NCBI GenBank assembly: GCA_017999075.1
Contig: JAGOBX010000273.1
Coordinates: forward strand, 1-5,566
Source of the DNA: Candidatus Babelota bacterium
Lineage (GTDB): Bacteria; JAGOBX01
Length of the DNA: 5,566 nucleotides
Reading direction: 5' to 3'
Shown here: positions 1-5,566 of the stretch, in pieces
How the letters are laid out: each line of letters begins with the position of its first letter
Position numbering within the stretch: the stretch's first letter is position 1
Translations under genes and position numbers: made by a program
The notes under the pieces: model-generated
What the model was told of the DNA's origin: nothing
Databases searched by the model: none
The model's input: the letters and a program-made list of their open reading frames with translations, nothing else

Positions 1-1217
1 AAATCTGCCGGACAAATAAATTTATGGCATATATGACCGACAATATTTTCTTTTTCAGTTCCAATCATTTTTACCGCAACAGGATTTGCATCGATAATTT
101 TATGCGTGTTTTTTTCTACTAAAACAACTCCTGTTTGAACTGTTTCAAAAATAGTTTTAAACCAAATTTGATTTTCTTTCACTATCTTTTCAGAAGATTC
201 AAGTGATGCCAGCATTTCATTTATTTCAGATGCAAGTTTCGTAATTTCATCATTGCCATATTCAGGTAAACGCAAAGTCAAATCATTTTTTTCCTTTATA
301 TTGGTAATTTGCCTTATTAAATCAGTAAGTTTAATTATAACCAGTTTGCTCAACAGATAATATAATAATAAAATTATCAAAAATATTAATAATAAAAGCG
401 TTAAAAAAATAATTGCAATATTATTTATCTCGCTATTATAAACTTCACGCTGAATTTCAAAATCAAACAAAATATTTTTATTATCAAAAACATCGTGTTT
501 GGTTAAAAAACAAGTTAAAAAATCAGAATTTTTTATTTTCACAAACGTTGATTTTATATTATGTTCTTTGATTAATAGTTCGGTTTTTTCAGGTTCAACC
601 AGATTAACGTTAAAATTTAAATTTTTTGAAAAGGTAGATAATTCCTGTTTGTCAATATTTTTTCCGAATATCAATATGCCTTTTGCAGGACCAGTTCCTT
701 CGCTCGTTAAAACAGGTTTTAACGAAAACATCATAGAATTATTTTTTACAACAGCCAAACCATTTAAAAAACCGTTTTCTAAAATTTGATTGTTGAATTT
801 TTTCATTTCATCAAGAAATTTTTTAAAATCATCAGGAATTTCTATGACTTGATTTTTTTCAGAATCAAAAAATTTGCCGTAATAAACGTCTCCATTAATT
901 TTTAAAAAAGCTATCAGATTTAATTTTACATTGCTGAAAACTTCTTTTGTGAAATTAGCGTCAACAAAATCCTGTTTAAAATTGTCCATAAAATTATAAG
1001 CGTCATTCCACATTGCCCAATCCCCTGATTTTTCGCTTATATTATCTATTCTGGTTTCGATAATTTGATTTAACCGTTTTATATCGTTTCCGGCAAGCCT
1101 GTTTTCAAGCAATATTATATCTTTTATTAAAAAAGCCTGCACCAGATAATATATAACTGCAAACAGGGTTATTAAAACAAAACTTAAAATCAATAAAATT
1201 TTACTTCTTAATCTCAT
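1..1217 (-). CDS. CHASE4-HAMP-PAS membrane sensor, N-terminal part (runs off left edge)
   Basis: This is a transmembrane signal sensor, probably a histidine kinase or diguanylate cyclase; the output domain lies outside the window. I translated 405 codons from the ATG at 1217 with no stop before the left edge. Residues 7-29 form a transmembrane helix. Residues about 30-262 form an extracytoplasmic domain containing DWAMWNDAYNFM (66-77), which matches the hallmark of CHASE4 sensor domains. It continues with NLIAFLKINGDVYYGK (100-115) and a GPAKGILIFGKNID stretch (176-189), also CHASE4-like. Residues 265-288 are a second, very hydrophobic helix. A HAMP linker follows (about 289-342), then a PAS domain from about 350, with TGVVLVE, IIDANPVAVKMIG and the cysteine-containing VGHICHKFICPAD. 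An in-frame TAG just upstream fixes this ATG as the first one. The gene lies 38 bases behind the radical SAM gene on the same strand, so co-transcription is likely. The ligand is unknown. The CHASE4-HAMP-PAS order is firm; the output type is not. Confidence 0.9.
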   Translation of the reverse strand, partial: MRLRSKILLILSFVLITLFAVIYYLVQAFLIKDIILLENRLAGNDIKRLNQIIETRIDNISEKSGDWAMWNDAYNFMDNFKQDFVDANFTKEVFSNVKLNLIAFLKINGDVYYGKFFDSEKNQVIEIPDDFKKFLDEMKKFNNQILENGFLNGLAVVKNNSMMFSLKPVLTSEGTGPAKGILIFGKNIDKQELSTFSKNLNFNVNLVEPEKTELLIKEHNIKSTFVKIKNSDFLTCFLTKHDVFDNKNILFDFEIQREVYNSEINNIAIIFLTLLLLIFLIILLLYYLLSKLVIIKLTDLIRQITNIKEKNDLTLRLPEYGNDEITKLASEINEMLASLESSEKIVKENQIWFKTIFETVQTGVVLVEKNTHKIIDANPVAVKMIGTEKENIVGHICHKFICPAD

Positions 1218-1222
1218 ATAAA

Positions 1223-1256
1223 AAATTTTATCCTAAATAACTTTAATATAAAATTT
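1223..1256 (-). repeat. 9-bp AT-only inverted repeat between radical SAM and sensor genes
   Basis: AAATTTTAT at 1223-1231 and ATAAAATTT at 1248-1256 are perfect inverted copies separated by 16 bases. In minus-strand RNA they would form a stem of A-U pairs only, with a few U residues after it and most of the AGGA ribosome-site candidate in the loop. The outer arm takes in the last base of the radical SAM stop codon. A pure A-T stem in DNA of this composition may be chance. It is too weak to call a terminator, and read-through into the sensor gene is expected. Confidence 0.3.
1231..1234 (-). promoter_or_regulatory. Possible ribosome binding site of the sensor gene
   Basis: The minus strand reads AGGA here, 13 bases before the ATG at 1217. 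The spacing is longer than usual, so this is a weak site. It is still the only purine-rich Shine-Dalgarno-like core in the 38-base gap after the radical SAM stop. Confidence 0.35.
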
Positions 1257-2704
1257 CAGATAAACAGTCTCACAGCAGATTTAATTAGTCCGATAAGTTC
1301 TGTGAAATTTTTTAAATTTAAATTTTTAGTTCTCCAGTTCGTATTTCCGTGTCTGATTATATAACCAGGTCTGAAATAAAATTTCCGAAAAGCTTTCTTA
1401 TGATATTTAATAAGTTTTTCCGGAGTCAATCCTGGTGTCGTGTAAATCGGCGGAACATTTTTGAAAAACGTGTACGAAGAATATCTTTTCCATAATTTAA
1501 GCATTTCTTCCGGAAAATCCAATGGATTGGATATATCTCCGGATTTCAGAAGTTCATAATAATAATCACTTCCCGGATATGGAACGAACATAGTAAATTG
1601 CACTGTTTTTATCGGCAACGAACAGGCATATTGTATCGTTTGATTTAAAGTGTCTTCAGTCTCGCCTGGTATCCCCAGTATAAATAAGCATTGAGTATCA
1701 TAAATATATTTAGAAACATAGTTAACTACTTCTCTGGCCCTGACCAAAGAAATATTTTTGCTTATTTTATTTACCAATTCCTGATTGCCGGATTCTATTC
1801 CCAAGGCAATTCCGCAGCATCCAGAATCAGCCATTTTTTTCACTAATTTTTCAGAAAGAAAATTTATATGTGAACTGCAATGCCATTTTATATTCAAATT
1901 TTTACTCATTATTTCTTCGCACATTTCCATGGTTCTGTCTTCGTAAACTGTAAACAGAGAATCTATAAAATCAATGAATGTAACTCCATATTTTTCTTTA
2001 AAATACCGGATTTCATCAATAACATCGGATATTTTTCTAACCCTGTAATTTCTCTGATTATGTACATTGCAGAATCTGCACCTGTTTACGCATCCTCTGC
2101 TTGTTAATACAGGCATCATTTTTTCCTTCAATCTTTCTTCAAGCAAATAATCTTTTATATTTAAATCACTGATAATATAATGCGGCAAAGAGTCAATATT
2201 TTTAATTATTTCTCTTTCAGCAGTCCTGAATGGTCTACCGTTTTTTAAAAAAGAAATCCCTTTTATCGAATCAAAATTTTTTTCAGTGAATTGAGAAAGT
2301 ATTTCAAGGCATGTGTATTCACCTTCTCCATGAACCACAATATCGCATACATTATTTTTCAAAAAAAAGTCGCTGAATTCAGATGCATGAATATTTCCTA
2401 AAATAACATATGTTTTCAATTTTGATTCTTTAACAAGTTTGCCTAATCTGTAAACAAATTCACTATTGGCAGTTAAACAAGTTACTGCTAAAATGTCAGG
2501 CTCTTCTTTTTTTATAATTTCAAATGCGCATTGTGGAGTATCGTCATTCAAATAGCAATCTCTGAATTTTACAGAATATCCTTTTTTTTCCAAAGACGCT
2601 CCTATGCTGAGCAGGCCCATAGGCATTGCAGGAATAACAAATAATTTTCCTGCACCCATAATTTCAGAACAGGTGTCATTCGGATTCAATAATAAAATTT
2701 TCAT
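1256..2704 (-). CDS. B12-binding-domain radical SAM protein (COG1032 / BchE-like class)
   Basis: This is a cytoplasmic [4Fe-4S] radical SAM enzyme of 482 residues, typical length for the class with an N-terminal cobalamin-binding domain. The start MKILLLNPND is standard for these proteins. Residues 1-140 look like the B12-binding Rossmann domain, with LGNIHASEF (102-110) and VVHGEGEYTCLEIL (123-136), the usual GEGE signature. The canonical DxHxxG cobalamin motif is absent, as in many relatives. The iron-sulfur cluster motif is CVNRCRFC, with Cys205, Cys209 and Cys212 in CX3CX2C spacing. Further class motifs are GIESG (302-306), GIPGETEDT (344-352), PYPGSDYY (375-382) and a C-terminal KAFRKFYFRPGYIIRH (436-451). 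Known relatives methylate lipids, antibiotics or cofactors, or form rings, as in BchE; the substrate here cannot be read from the sequence. No clear Shine-Dalgarno precedes the ATG. A strong promoter lies just upstream, and the sensor gene follows 38 bases after the TGA stop. Confidence 0.95.
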   Translation of the reverse strand: MKILLLNPNDTCSEIMGAGKLFVIPAMPMGLLSIGASLEKKGYSVKFRDCYLNDDTPQCAFEIIKKEEPDILAVTCLTANSEFVYRLGKLVKESKLKTYVILGNIHASEFSDFFLKNNVCDIVVHGEGEYTCLEILSQFTEKNFDSIKGISFLKNGRPFRTAEREIIKNIDSLPHYIISDLNIKDYLLEERLKEKMMPVLTSRGCVNRCRFCNVHNQRNYRVRKISDVIDEIRYFKEKYGVTFIDFIDSLFTVYEDRTMEMCEEIMSKNLNIKWHCSSHINFLSEKLVKKMADSGCCGIALGIESGNQELVNKISKNISLVRAREVVNYVSKYIYDTQCLFILGIPGETEDTLNQTIQYACSLPIKTVQFTMFVPYPGSDYYYELLKSGDISNPLDFPEEMLKLWKRYSSYTFFKNVPPIYTTPGLTPEKLIKYHKKAFRKFYFRPGYIIRHGNTNWRTKNLNLKNFTELIGLIKSAVRLFI

Positions 2705-2733
2705 TATAACAATTTAATGCCGGGAAAATTTAA

Positions 2734-2759
2734 AATATTGATATTTATAATACAATATT
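2734..2759. repeat. Inverted repeat AATATTG-N12-CAATATT across the -10 box
   Basis: AATATTG at 2734-2740 and CAATATT at 2753-2759 are perfect 7-bp inverted copies, with half-site centres 19 bases apart. The -10 box of the leftward promoter (2744-2749) lies between them. The arrangement would suit a dimeric repressor. A further CAATAT occurs at 2770-2775, next to the -35 box. No regulator can be named, and low-complexity AT sequence makes chance a real alternative. Confidence 0.35.
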
Positions 2760-2772
2760 ATATAGTTGTCAA
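2744..2772 (-). promoter_or_regulatory. Sigma-70-type promoter for the radical SAM gene
   Basis: On the minus strand a perfect TTGACA (-35, at 2767-2772) is followed by exactly 17 bases and TATAAA (-10, at 2744-2749). The predicted transcription start is near 2737, giving a leader of about 33 bases before the ATG at 2704. The spacing is ideal and only one base departs from consensus. AT-rich DNA yields many chance -10 boxes, but the perfect -35 at ideal spacing upstream of a start codon makes this credible. It would probably also serve the sensor gene downstream. Confidence 0.65.
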
Positions 2773-2795
2773 TATATTTAAATTGTAAATATTAA
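2766..2795 (+). promoter_or_regulatory. Weak candidate promoter for the glycosyltransferase gene
   Basis: On the plus strand TTGTCA (2766-2771, five of six to consensus) is followed after 18 bases by TATTAA (2790-2795, four of six). It overlaps the -35 box of the leftward promoter almost base for base. Transcription would begin near 2802, leaving only about six bases before the ATG at 2808 but about 48 before the in-frame ATG at 2850. This is speculative, because A-T-rich -10-like boxes are common in this gap. Confidence 0.25.
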
Positions 2796-2807
2796 GTTAA
2801 TAATATT

Positions 2808-4949
2808 ATGAATTTTTCTTTTTGTCTTCCTATTAAATTTTATACATTAATGACAAAAAATAATATTTTTTTTATTATTATTACTACACTAATTTTATTA
2901 ATATATTACCCTTTATTTAAAAATTTGGATTGTTTCGGATTAGAAGAAGCAATGTTATTCAGAACAGTGACAGATAACGTATATAACTACAATAATATCA
3001 CTCAATATTTTTTAGGTGAACACGGTAAAGCCTTTATGACAGACAATTTCGGTTATTACAGACCCTTTGTATCCTTTTTTTTTTATGTTCACTATAAATT
3101 ATTCGGAGCTGATTCAATTCCTCTGCACATTTCATCTCTGATTTTGTTTATATCAGCTTCATTTTTATTATTTAATGTTGTATATATTATTTTAAAATCA
3201 AAATTAACTGCTTTATTTGCCGTATTTAATTTCATTCTCTATCCATCGGTTGTTGTGCATTCCGCTTATGCAGCAGCTGATTCAGGAGAAATCATATCTA
3301 TTTTTTTTATTTTGCTGTCAATCTATATTTATCAGAAAAATATTAATACTTTTTTTTGTATTTCGTCTGTTTTCTGCAGTTTTTTTTCAAAAGAAATTTC
3401 TTACACGCTTCCGGCAATCCTGTTCGGATATGAGATACTTATAAATAACTCAACAATCAAAAATGCTTTTAGAAAAAACTTTTTTTTAATACTGTTTTCT
3501 CTATTATTTTTCATATTCAGGATACTCATATTTAACGGAATTCCGCATTTTGAAACAGGAACATTAAATAACGTATTATATAAATTATTCAATAAAATTA
3601 TTTTTTTGGTTGGAGCATACAAATCAATTCTGCCGATTATATTCTTTATAATTTCAATAATGATATTCATAATTAAAATAAAAAAAAGCTGCCGGTTAAA
3701 AAAAATATTATTATTCTTATTGCTATGGATTTGTTTTGCGGTTTTACCTGTTTTCAATATCAAAATAAACAATGACATTGATTCAATCCATTATCTATTT
3801 TATATTTCAATTCCATTTTCCATATTATTTTCTGTATTTTTATCAAATATATTAAAAGTAACTTATCATAAACCTTTAGTTTATTTTTTTATTTCATTTT
3901 ATTTCATTTTATTATTTTTTATAAATAATAATTTTATAAATTTTTGGCATAACCTTTCATTATACAGAAATAAACTCGCAGAAAATGTCAAAAATGAAAT
4001 ATCAAAAAATAAAGAGTTCAGTCATATATTATTTTTTGACGACATAAAAACAGGCGGGTTTTCTGCATTAATTCATATCGATGACATAATTTACTGGCAC
4101 ACAAGTAATTTTAAAAAAATAATTTATTACAATTTTAATATTAAAAATTTAGATATTTCCAGCCTGAATATTGATAATGTAAAAGCATATTATGTTTCAA
4201 ACAAGATTTACAGCCTCGGGAAAAACGAATACATGTCCAAATTTTATAACTCAACTTCTTATAAAATTATAAATAATTTTTCGACAGATAAAAATTTTGT
4301 TTTATCTGCAAAACAAATTCTGCATTTTGTTAATTTCAGCGATGATGATATTTTTTTTGAAAGGTATAATCCGGCAGTAATCGAATTCTTAAAAAATAAT
4401 ACAGCACTATCAGATGACTTAACTAATAACTCAGCAAATTTCAAGAGTTTTGTTCATTTTATTAATTTTATTTATTATGATAATCTTAATTTACAATACT
4501 GGATTGAATTGATTAAAAAAAATAAAATGACTGCTAATGATGAATTAATGTTTTCCATAATCGCATATTATTCAATAACATTAAACAAAAAAGATTTCCA
4601 TATTCAGAATCTGATTGAATTAAATGACATTTTTCTAAATTCACGTATTTCTCAAACGTTAAATTTTTTCATCACTTCTATTTTATACAAAAATAATTTT
4701 ATTAATCCTGTAAATTATAAAAAAAATATTCCTAACATAAATCTCATTGAATCTGTCACTTTTAAAAAAATGATTTTGAATTTAGCAATATTATTATCCG
4801 ATAAACATTCAGATTATTTCAGTAAATGCATACCTCTTGAATATTTCAATTTCAATAATTTGGTATTTTACGGGCATTATATTCTTAAAAATACACTCTA
4901 TAAAACCGGATATTTAAACCCTAATTCTTTTATCGGCGGAATAATATAA
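2808..4949 (+). CDS. Multi-pass membrane glycosyltransferase-like protein (GT-C, PMT/TMTC-type)
   Basis: This is probably an integral-membrane sugar transferase using a polyprenyl-phosphate-linked donor and acting on the outer face of the cytoplasmic membrane. It has 713 residues. Helix 1 is at 18-37, followed by an outer loop with the acidic motif FGLEEAM (43-49), where GT-C enzymes carry catalytic Asp/Glu. Next come YYRPFVSFFFYVHYKLFG (83-100) and PLHISSLILF (105-114), then LYPSVVVHSAYAAADSGEIISI (about 144-165) and FSKEISYTLPAILFGYEIL (193-211). All fit the YRP, hP and SKE-type motifs of TMTC-like proteins. DIDSIHYLFYISIP (323-336) recalls their RYLY motif. I count about ten helices up to residue 374. 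Residues 376-713 are soluble and unassigned. The start is uncertain: the in-frame ATG at 2850 (MTKNNIFF) gives a more usual leader, and neither start has a Shine-Dalgarno. DNA here is markedly more AT-rich than the radical SAM gene. Substrate unknown. Confidence 0.85.
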   Translation: MNFSFCLPIKFYTLMTKNNIFFIIITTLILLIYYPLFKNLDCFGLEEAMLFRTVTDNVYNYNNITQYFLGEHGKAFMTDNFGYYRPFVSFFFYVHYKLFGADSIPLHISSLILFISASFLLFNVVYIILKSKLTALFAVFNFILYPSVVVHSAYAAADSGEIISIFFILLSIYIYQKNINTFFCISSVFCSFFSKEISYTLPAILFGYEILINNSTIKNAFRKNFFLILFSLLFFIFRILIFNGIPHFETGTLNNVLYKLFNKIIFLVGAYKSILPIIFFIISIMIFIIKIKKSCRLKKILLFLLLWICFAVLPVFNIKINNDIDSIHYLFYISIPFSILFSVFLSNILKVTYHKPLVYFFISFYFILLFFINNNFINFWHNLSLYRNKLAENVKNEISKNKEFSHILFFDDIKTGGFSALIHIDDIIYWHTSNFKKIIYYNFNIKNLDISSLNIDNVKAYYVSNKIYSLGKNEYMSKFYNSTSYKIINNFSTDKNFVLSAKQILHFVNFSDDDIFFERYNPAVIEFLKNNTALSDDLTNNSANFKSFVHFINFIYYDNLNLQYWIELIKKNKMTANDELMFSIIAYYSITLNKKDFHIQNLIELNDIFLNSRISQTLNFFITSILYKNNFINPVNYKKNIPNINLIESVTFKKMILNLAILLSDKHSDYFSKCIPLEYFNFNNLVFYGHYILKNTLYKTGYLNPNSFIGGII

Positions 4950-4965
4950 TCATAAATTCATGCGG
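4950..4965. other. 16-base convergent junction without a visible terminator
   Basis: The plus-strand glycosyltransferase and the minus-strand membrane gene end only 16 bases apart. No GC-rich hairpin with a T run lies in the gap or close on either side. The nearest palindrome, TCGAATTCGA at 4974-4983, has no loop and sits in the last codons of the minus-strand gene. Termination probably depends on Rho or occurs within the opposing gene. Confidence 0.5.
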
Positions 4966-5566
4966 CTAAATTTTCGAATTCGATTTTTGCAGCAAAAGAT
5001 AAATTATAAATAAAACAGTAAATACTGCAAGAGCGTTGTTATAGTAAAACAACAAATCAATATATTTATAATCGGAATTGTAATTAGAAACAATTCCAGA
5101 TGTCAATAGATTAATTTTTTTAAATGGTTCTGAGTAGCAAAAATCTTCAGGACGCCTGAAAGATGAAATATAGCTTATTTGAATTATTGTAAGAAATATA
5201 ATATAAAGATATTTTGTTTTTATATTTTTGGCACCAAAAGAAAAAAATAAAAATAAACAGCAGTATATTATAAAATAAATTGAGCTTGAATACACAAAAA
5301 TTGAATTTTCCGGATAAATTTTTGATGCAAGAATCCATATTATCAGAAAAAATATCATTGTTGCAGGAATTTTTATATTTATTTCTGCCGGCTGAGATTC
5401 CAGATAATATCTTAATCCTAAACTGTACGGTATAAAAAATAATATAAATGATATTATTGTTGCTGCTTTAAAAATTTCTTTATTAAATAAATTATTTATA
5501 AAAACATGGGAGTGCAGCAAAGTTAAAATGAATGTCATGAATATGAATAAAATTAAAATATAATTA
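4966..5566 (-). CDS. Multi-pass membrane protein of unknown function, C-terminal part (open at right edge)
   Basis: I do not recognise this protein. From the ATG at 5538 it reads 190 residues to a TAG stop, but the frame stays open for nine more codons to the window edge (NYILILFIF before MTFILTLL). Those residues continue the same hydrophobic segment, so the ATG at 5538 is probably internal and the real start lies outside. Numbered from that Met, membrane helices fall at about 24-42, 59-76, 79-101, 108-126 and 166-184, with a short tail LQKSNSKI. A polar loop at about 127-165 contains SSFRRPEDFCYSEPF and YNSDYKYIDLLFYYNN. The pattern suits the C-terminal end of a polytopic envelope protein, such as a polysaccharide polymerase, flippase or another GT-C-like enzyme, but no diagnostic motif is visible. 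It converges on the glycosyltransferase gene and is similarly AT-rich. Confidence 0.8.
   Translation of the reverse strand, partial: NYILILFIFMTFILTLLHSHVFINNLFNKEIFKAATIISFILFFIPYSLGLRYYLESQPAEINIKIPATMIFFLIIWILASKIYPENSIFVYSSSIYFIIYCCLFLFFSFGAKNIKTKYLYIIFLTIIQISYISSFRRPEDFCYSEPFKKINLLTSGIVSNYNSDYKYIDLLFYYNNALAVFTVLFIIYLLLQKSNSKI

Larger units (their letters stand above)
2705..2807. other. Divergent intergenic control region
   Basis: This 103-base gap separates two genes that start back to back, so it must hold the leftward and rightward start signals. It contains a good leftward promoter, a weaker rightward one overlapping its -35 box, and a 7-bp inverted repeat. Neither ATG at its ends has a recognisable Shine-Dalgarno sequence. 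The only GC-rich patch is GCCGGG near 2719-2724, inside the predicted leader of the radical SAM transcript. Confidence 0.7.

Noticed and set aside
499-789. Open frame of 96 codons on the plus strand
   Set aside because: It lies antisense within the CHASE4-coding part of the sensor gene, whose minus-strand frame is continuous and shows domain motifs; the plus-strand peptide has no recognisable feature.
1880-2107. Open frame of 75 codons on the plus strand
   Set aside because: It is antisense to the conserved core of the radical SAM gene, including the cluster cysteines, and looks like a chance frame.
3217-3444. Plus-strand frame of 75 codons in another phase
   Set aside because: It is wholly inside the glycosyltransferase gene across its conserved motifs; the hydrophobicity is an echo of T-rich codons.
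3401-3778. Minus-strand frame of 125 codons
   Set aside because: It is antisense to membrane helices of the glycosyltransferase; long antisense frames arise readily in this composition and there is no start signal.
4259-4444. Minus-strand frame of 61 codons
   Set aside because: Short, antisense to the soluble part of the glycosyltransferase, with no ribosome site or motif.
4974-4983. TCGAATTCGA palindrome followed by T residues as a terminator
   Set aside because: There is no loop and the stem is only five pairs, so it cannot form a stable RNA hairpin.
5147-5338. Minus-strand frame of 63 codons in a different phase
   Set aside because: It overlaps the better and longer membrane-protein frame on the same strand and is only a frame-shifted echo of it.
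1-5566. CRISPR array, transposon ends, tRNA or rRNA genes
   Set aside because: I saw no regularly spaced repeats, terminal inverted repeats with a transposase, or structured GC-rich RNA segments on reading the window; nearly all of it is occupied by four coding frames.

Overview
The window is very AT-rich bacterial DNA. It carries four protein genes and no RNA gene, insertion sequence or CRISPR array that I can see. Genes are tightly packed, TGA is used as a stop codon (radical SAM gene), and at least two genes lack a clear Shine-Dalgarno sequence. The proteins are an envelope-spanning sensor, a B12-type radical SAM enzyme and a GT-C-like membrane glycosyltransferase. This suits a low-GC, probably anaerobic, bacterium with a lipid- or polysaccharide-decorated envelope. 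I cannot assign a phylum from the sequence.

Layout from left to right. Positions 1-1217, minus strand: N-terminal 405 codons of a membrane sensor (transmembrane helix, CHASE4, transmembrane helix, HAMP, PAS) whose output domain lies beyond the left edge. Positions 1256-2704, minus strand: a complete B12-binding-type radical SAM protein of 482 residues, 38 bases upstream of the sensor and probably co-transcribed with it. Positions 2705-2807: a divergent intergenic region with a near-consensus sigma-70-type promoter (TTGACA, 17 bases, TATAAA) driving the radical SAM gene leftward, plus a small inverted repeat across its -10 box. Positions 2808-4949, plus strand: a 713-residue multi-pass protein resembling GT-C glycosyltransferases of the PMT/TMTC type, with a long soluble C-terminal part. 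Positions 4966-5566, minus strand: the C-terminal part of a second multi-pass membrane protein, open at the right edge and converging on the glycosyltransferase with a 16-base gap.

How the genes may work together is inference. The radical SAM enzyme could modify a lipid, cofactor or other small molecule, and the sensor transcribed behind it could report an extracytoplasmic signal linked to that chemistry. The divergent membrane glycosyltransferase may decorate a surface component. The shared promoter region is the only direct physical link between the two halves. No clearly new system is proven here. The points most worth checking are the sensor/radical SAM pairing, the divergent control region and the unassigned C-terminal half of the glycosyltransferase.
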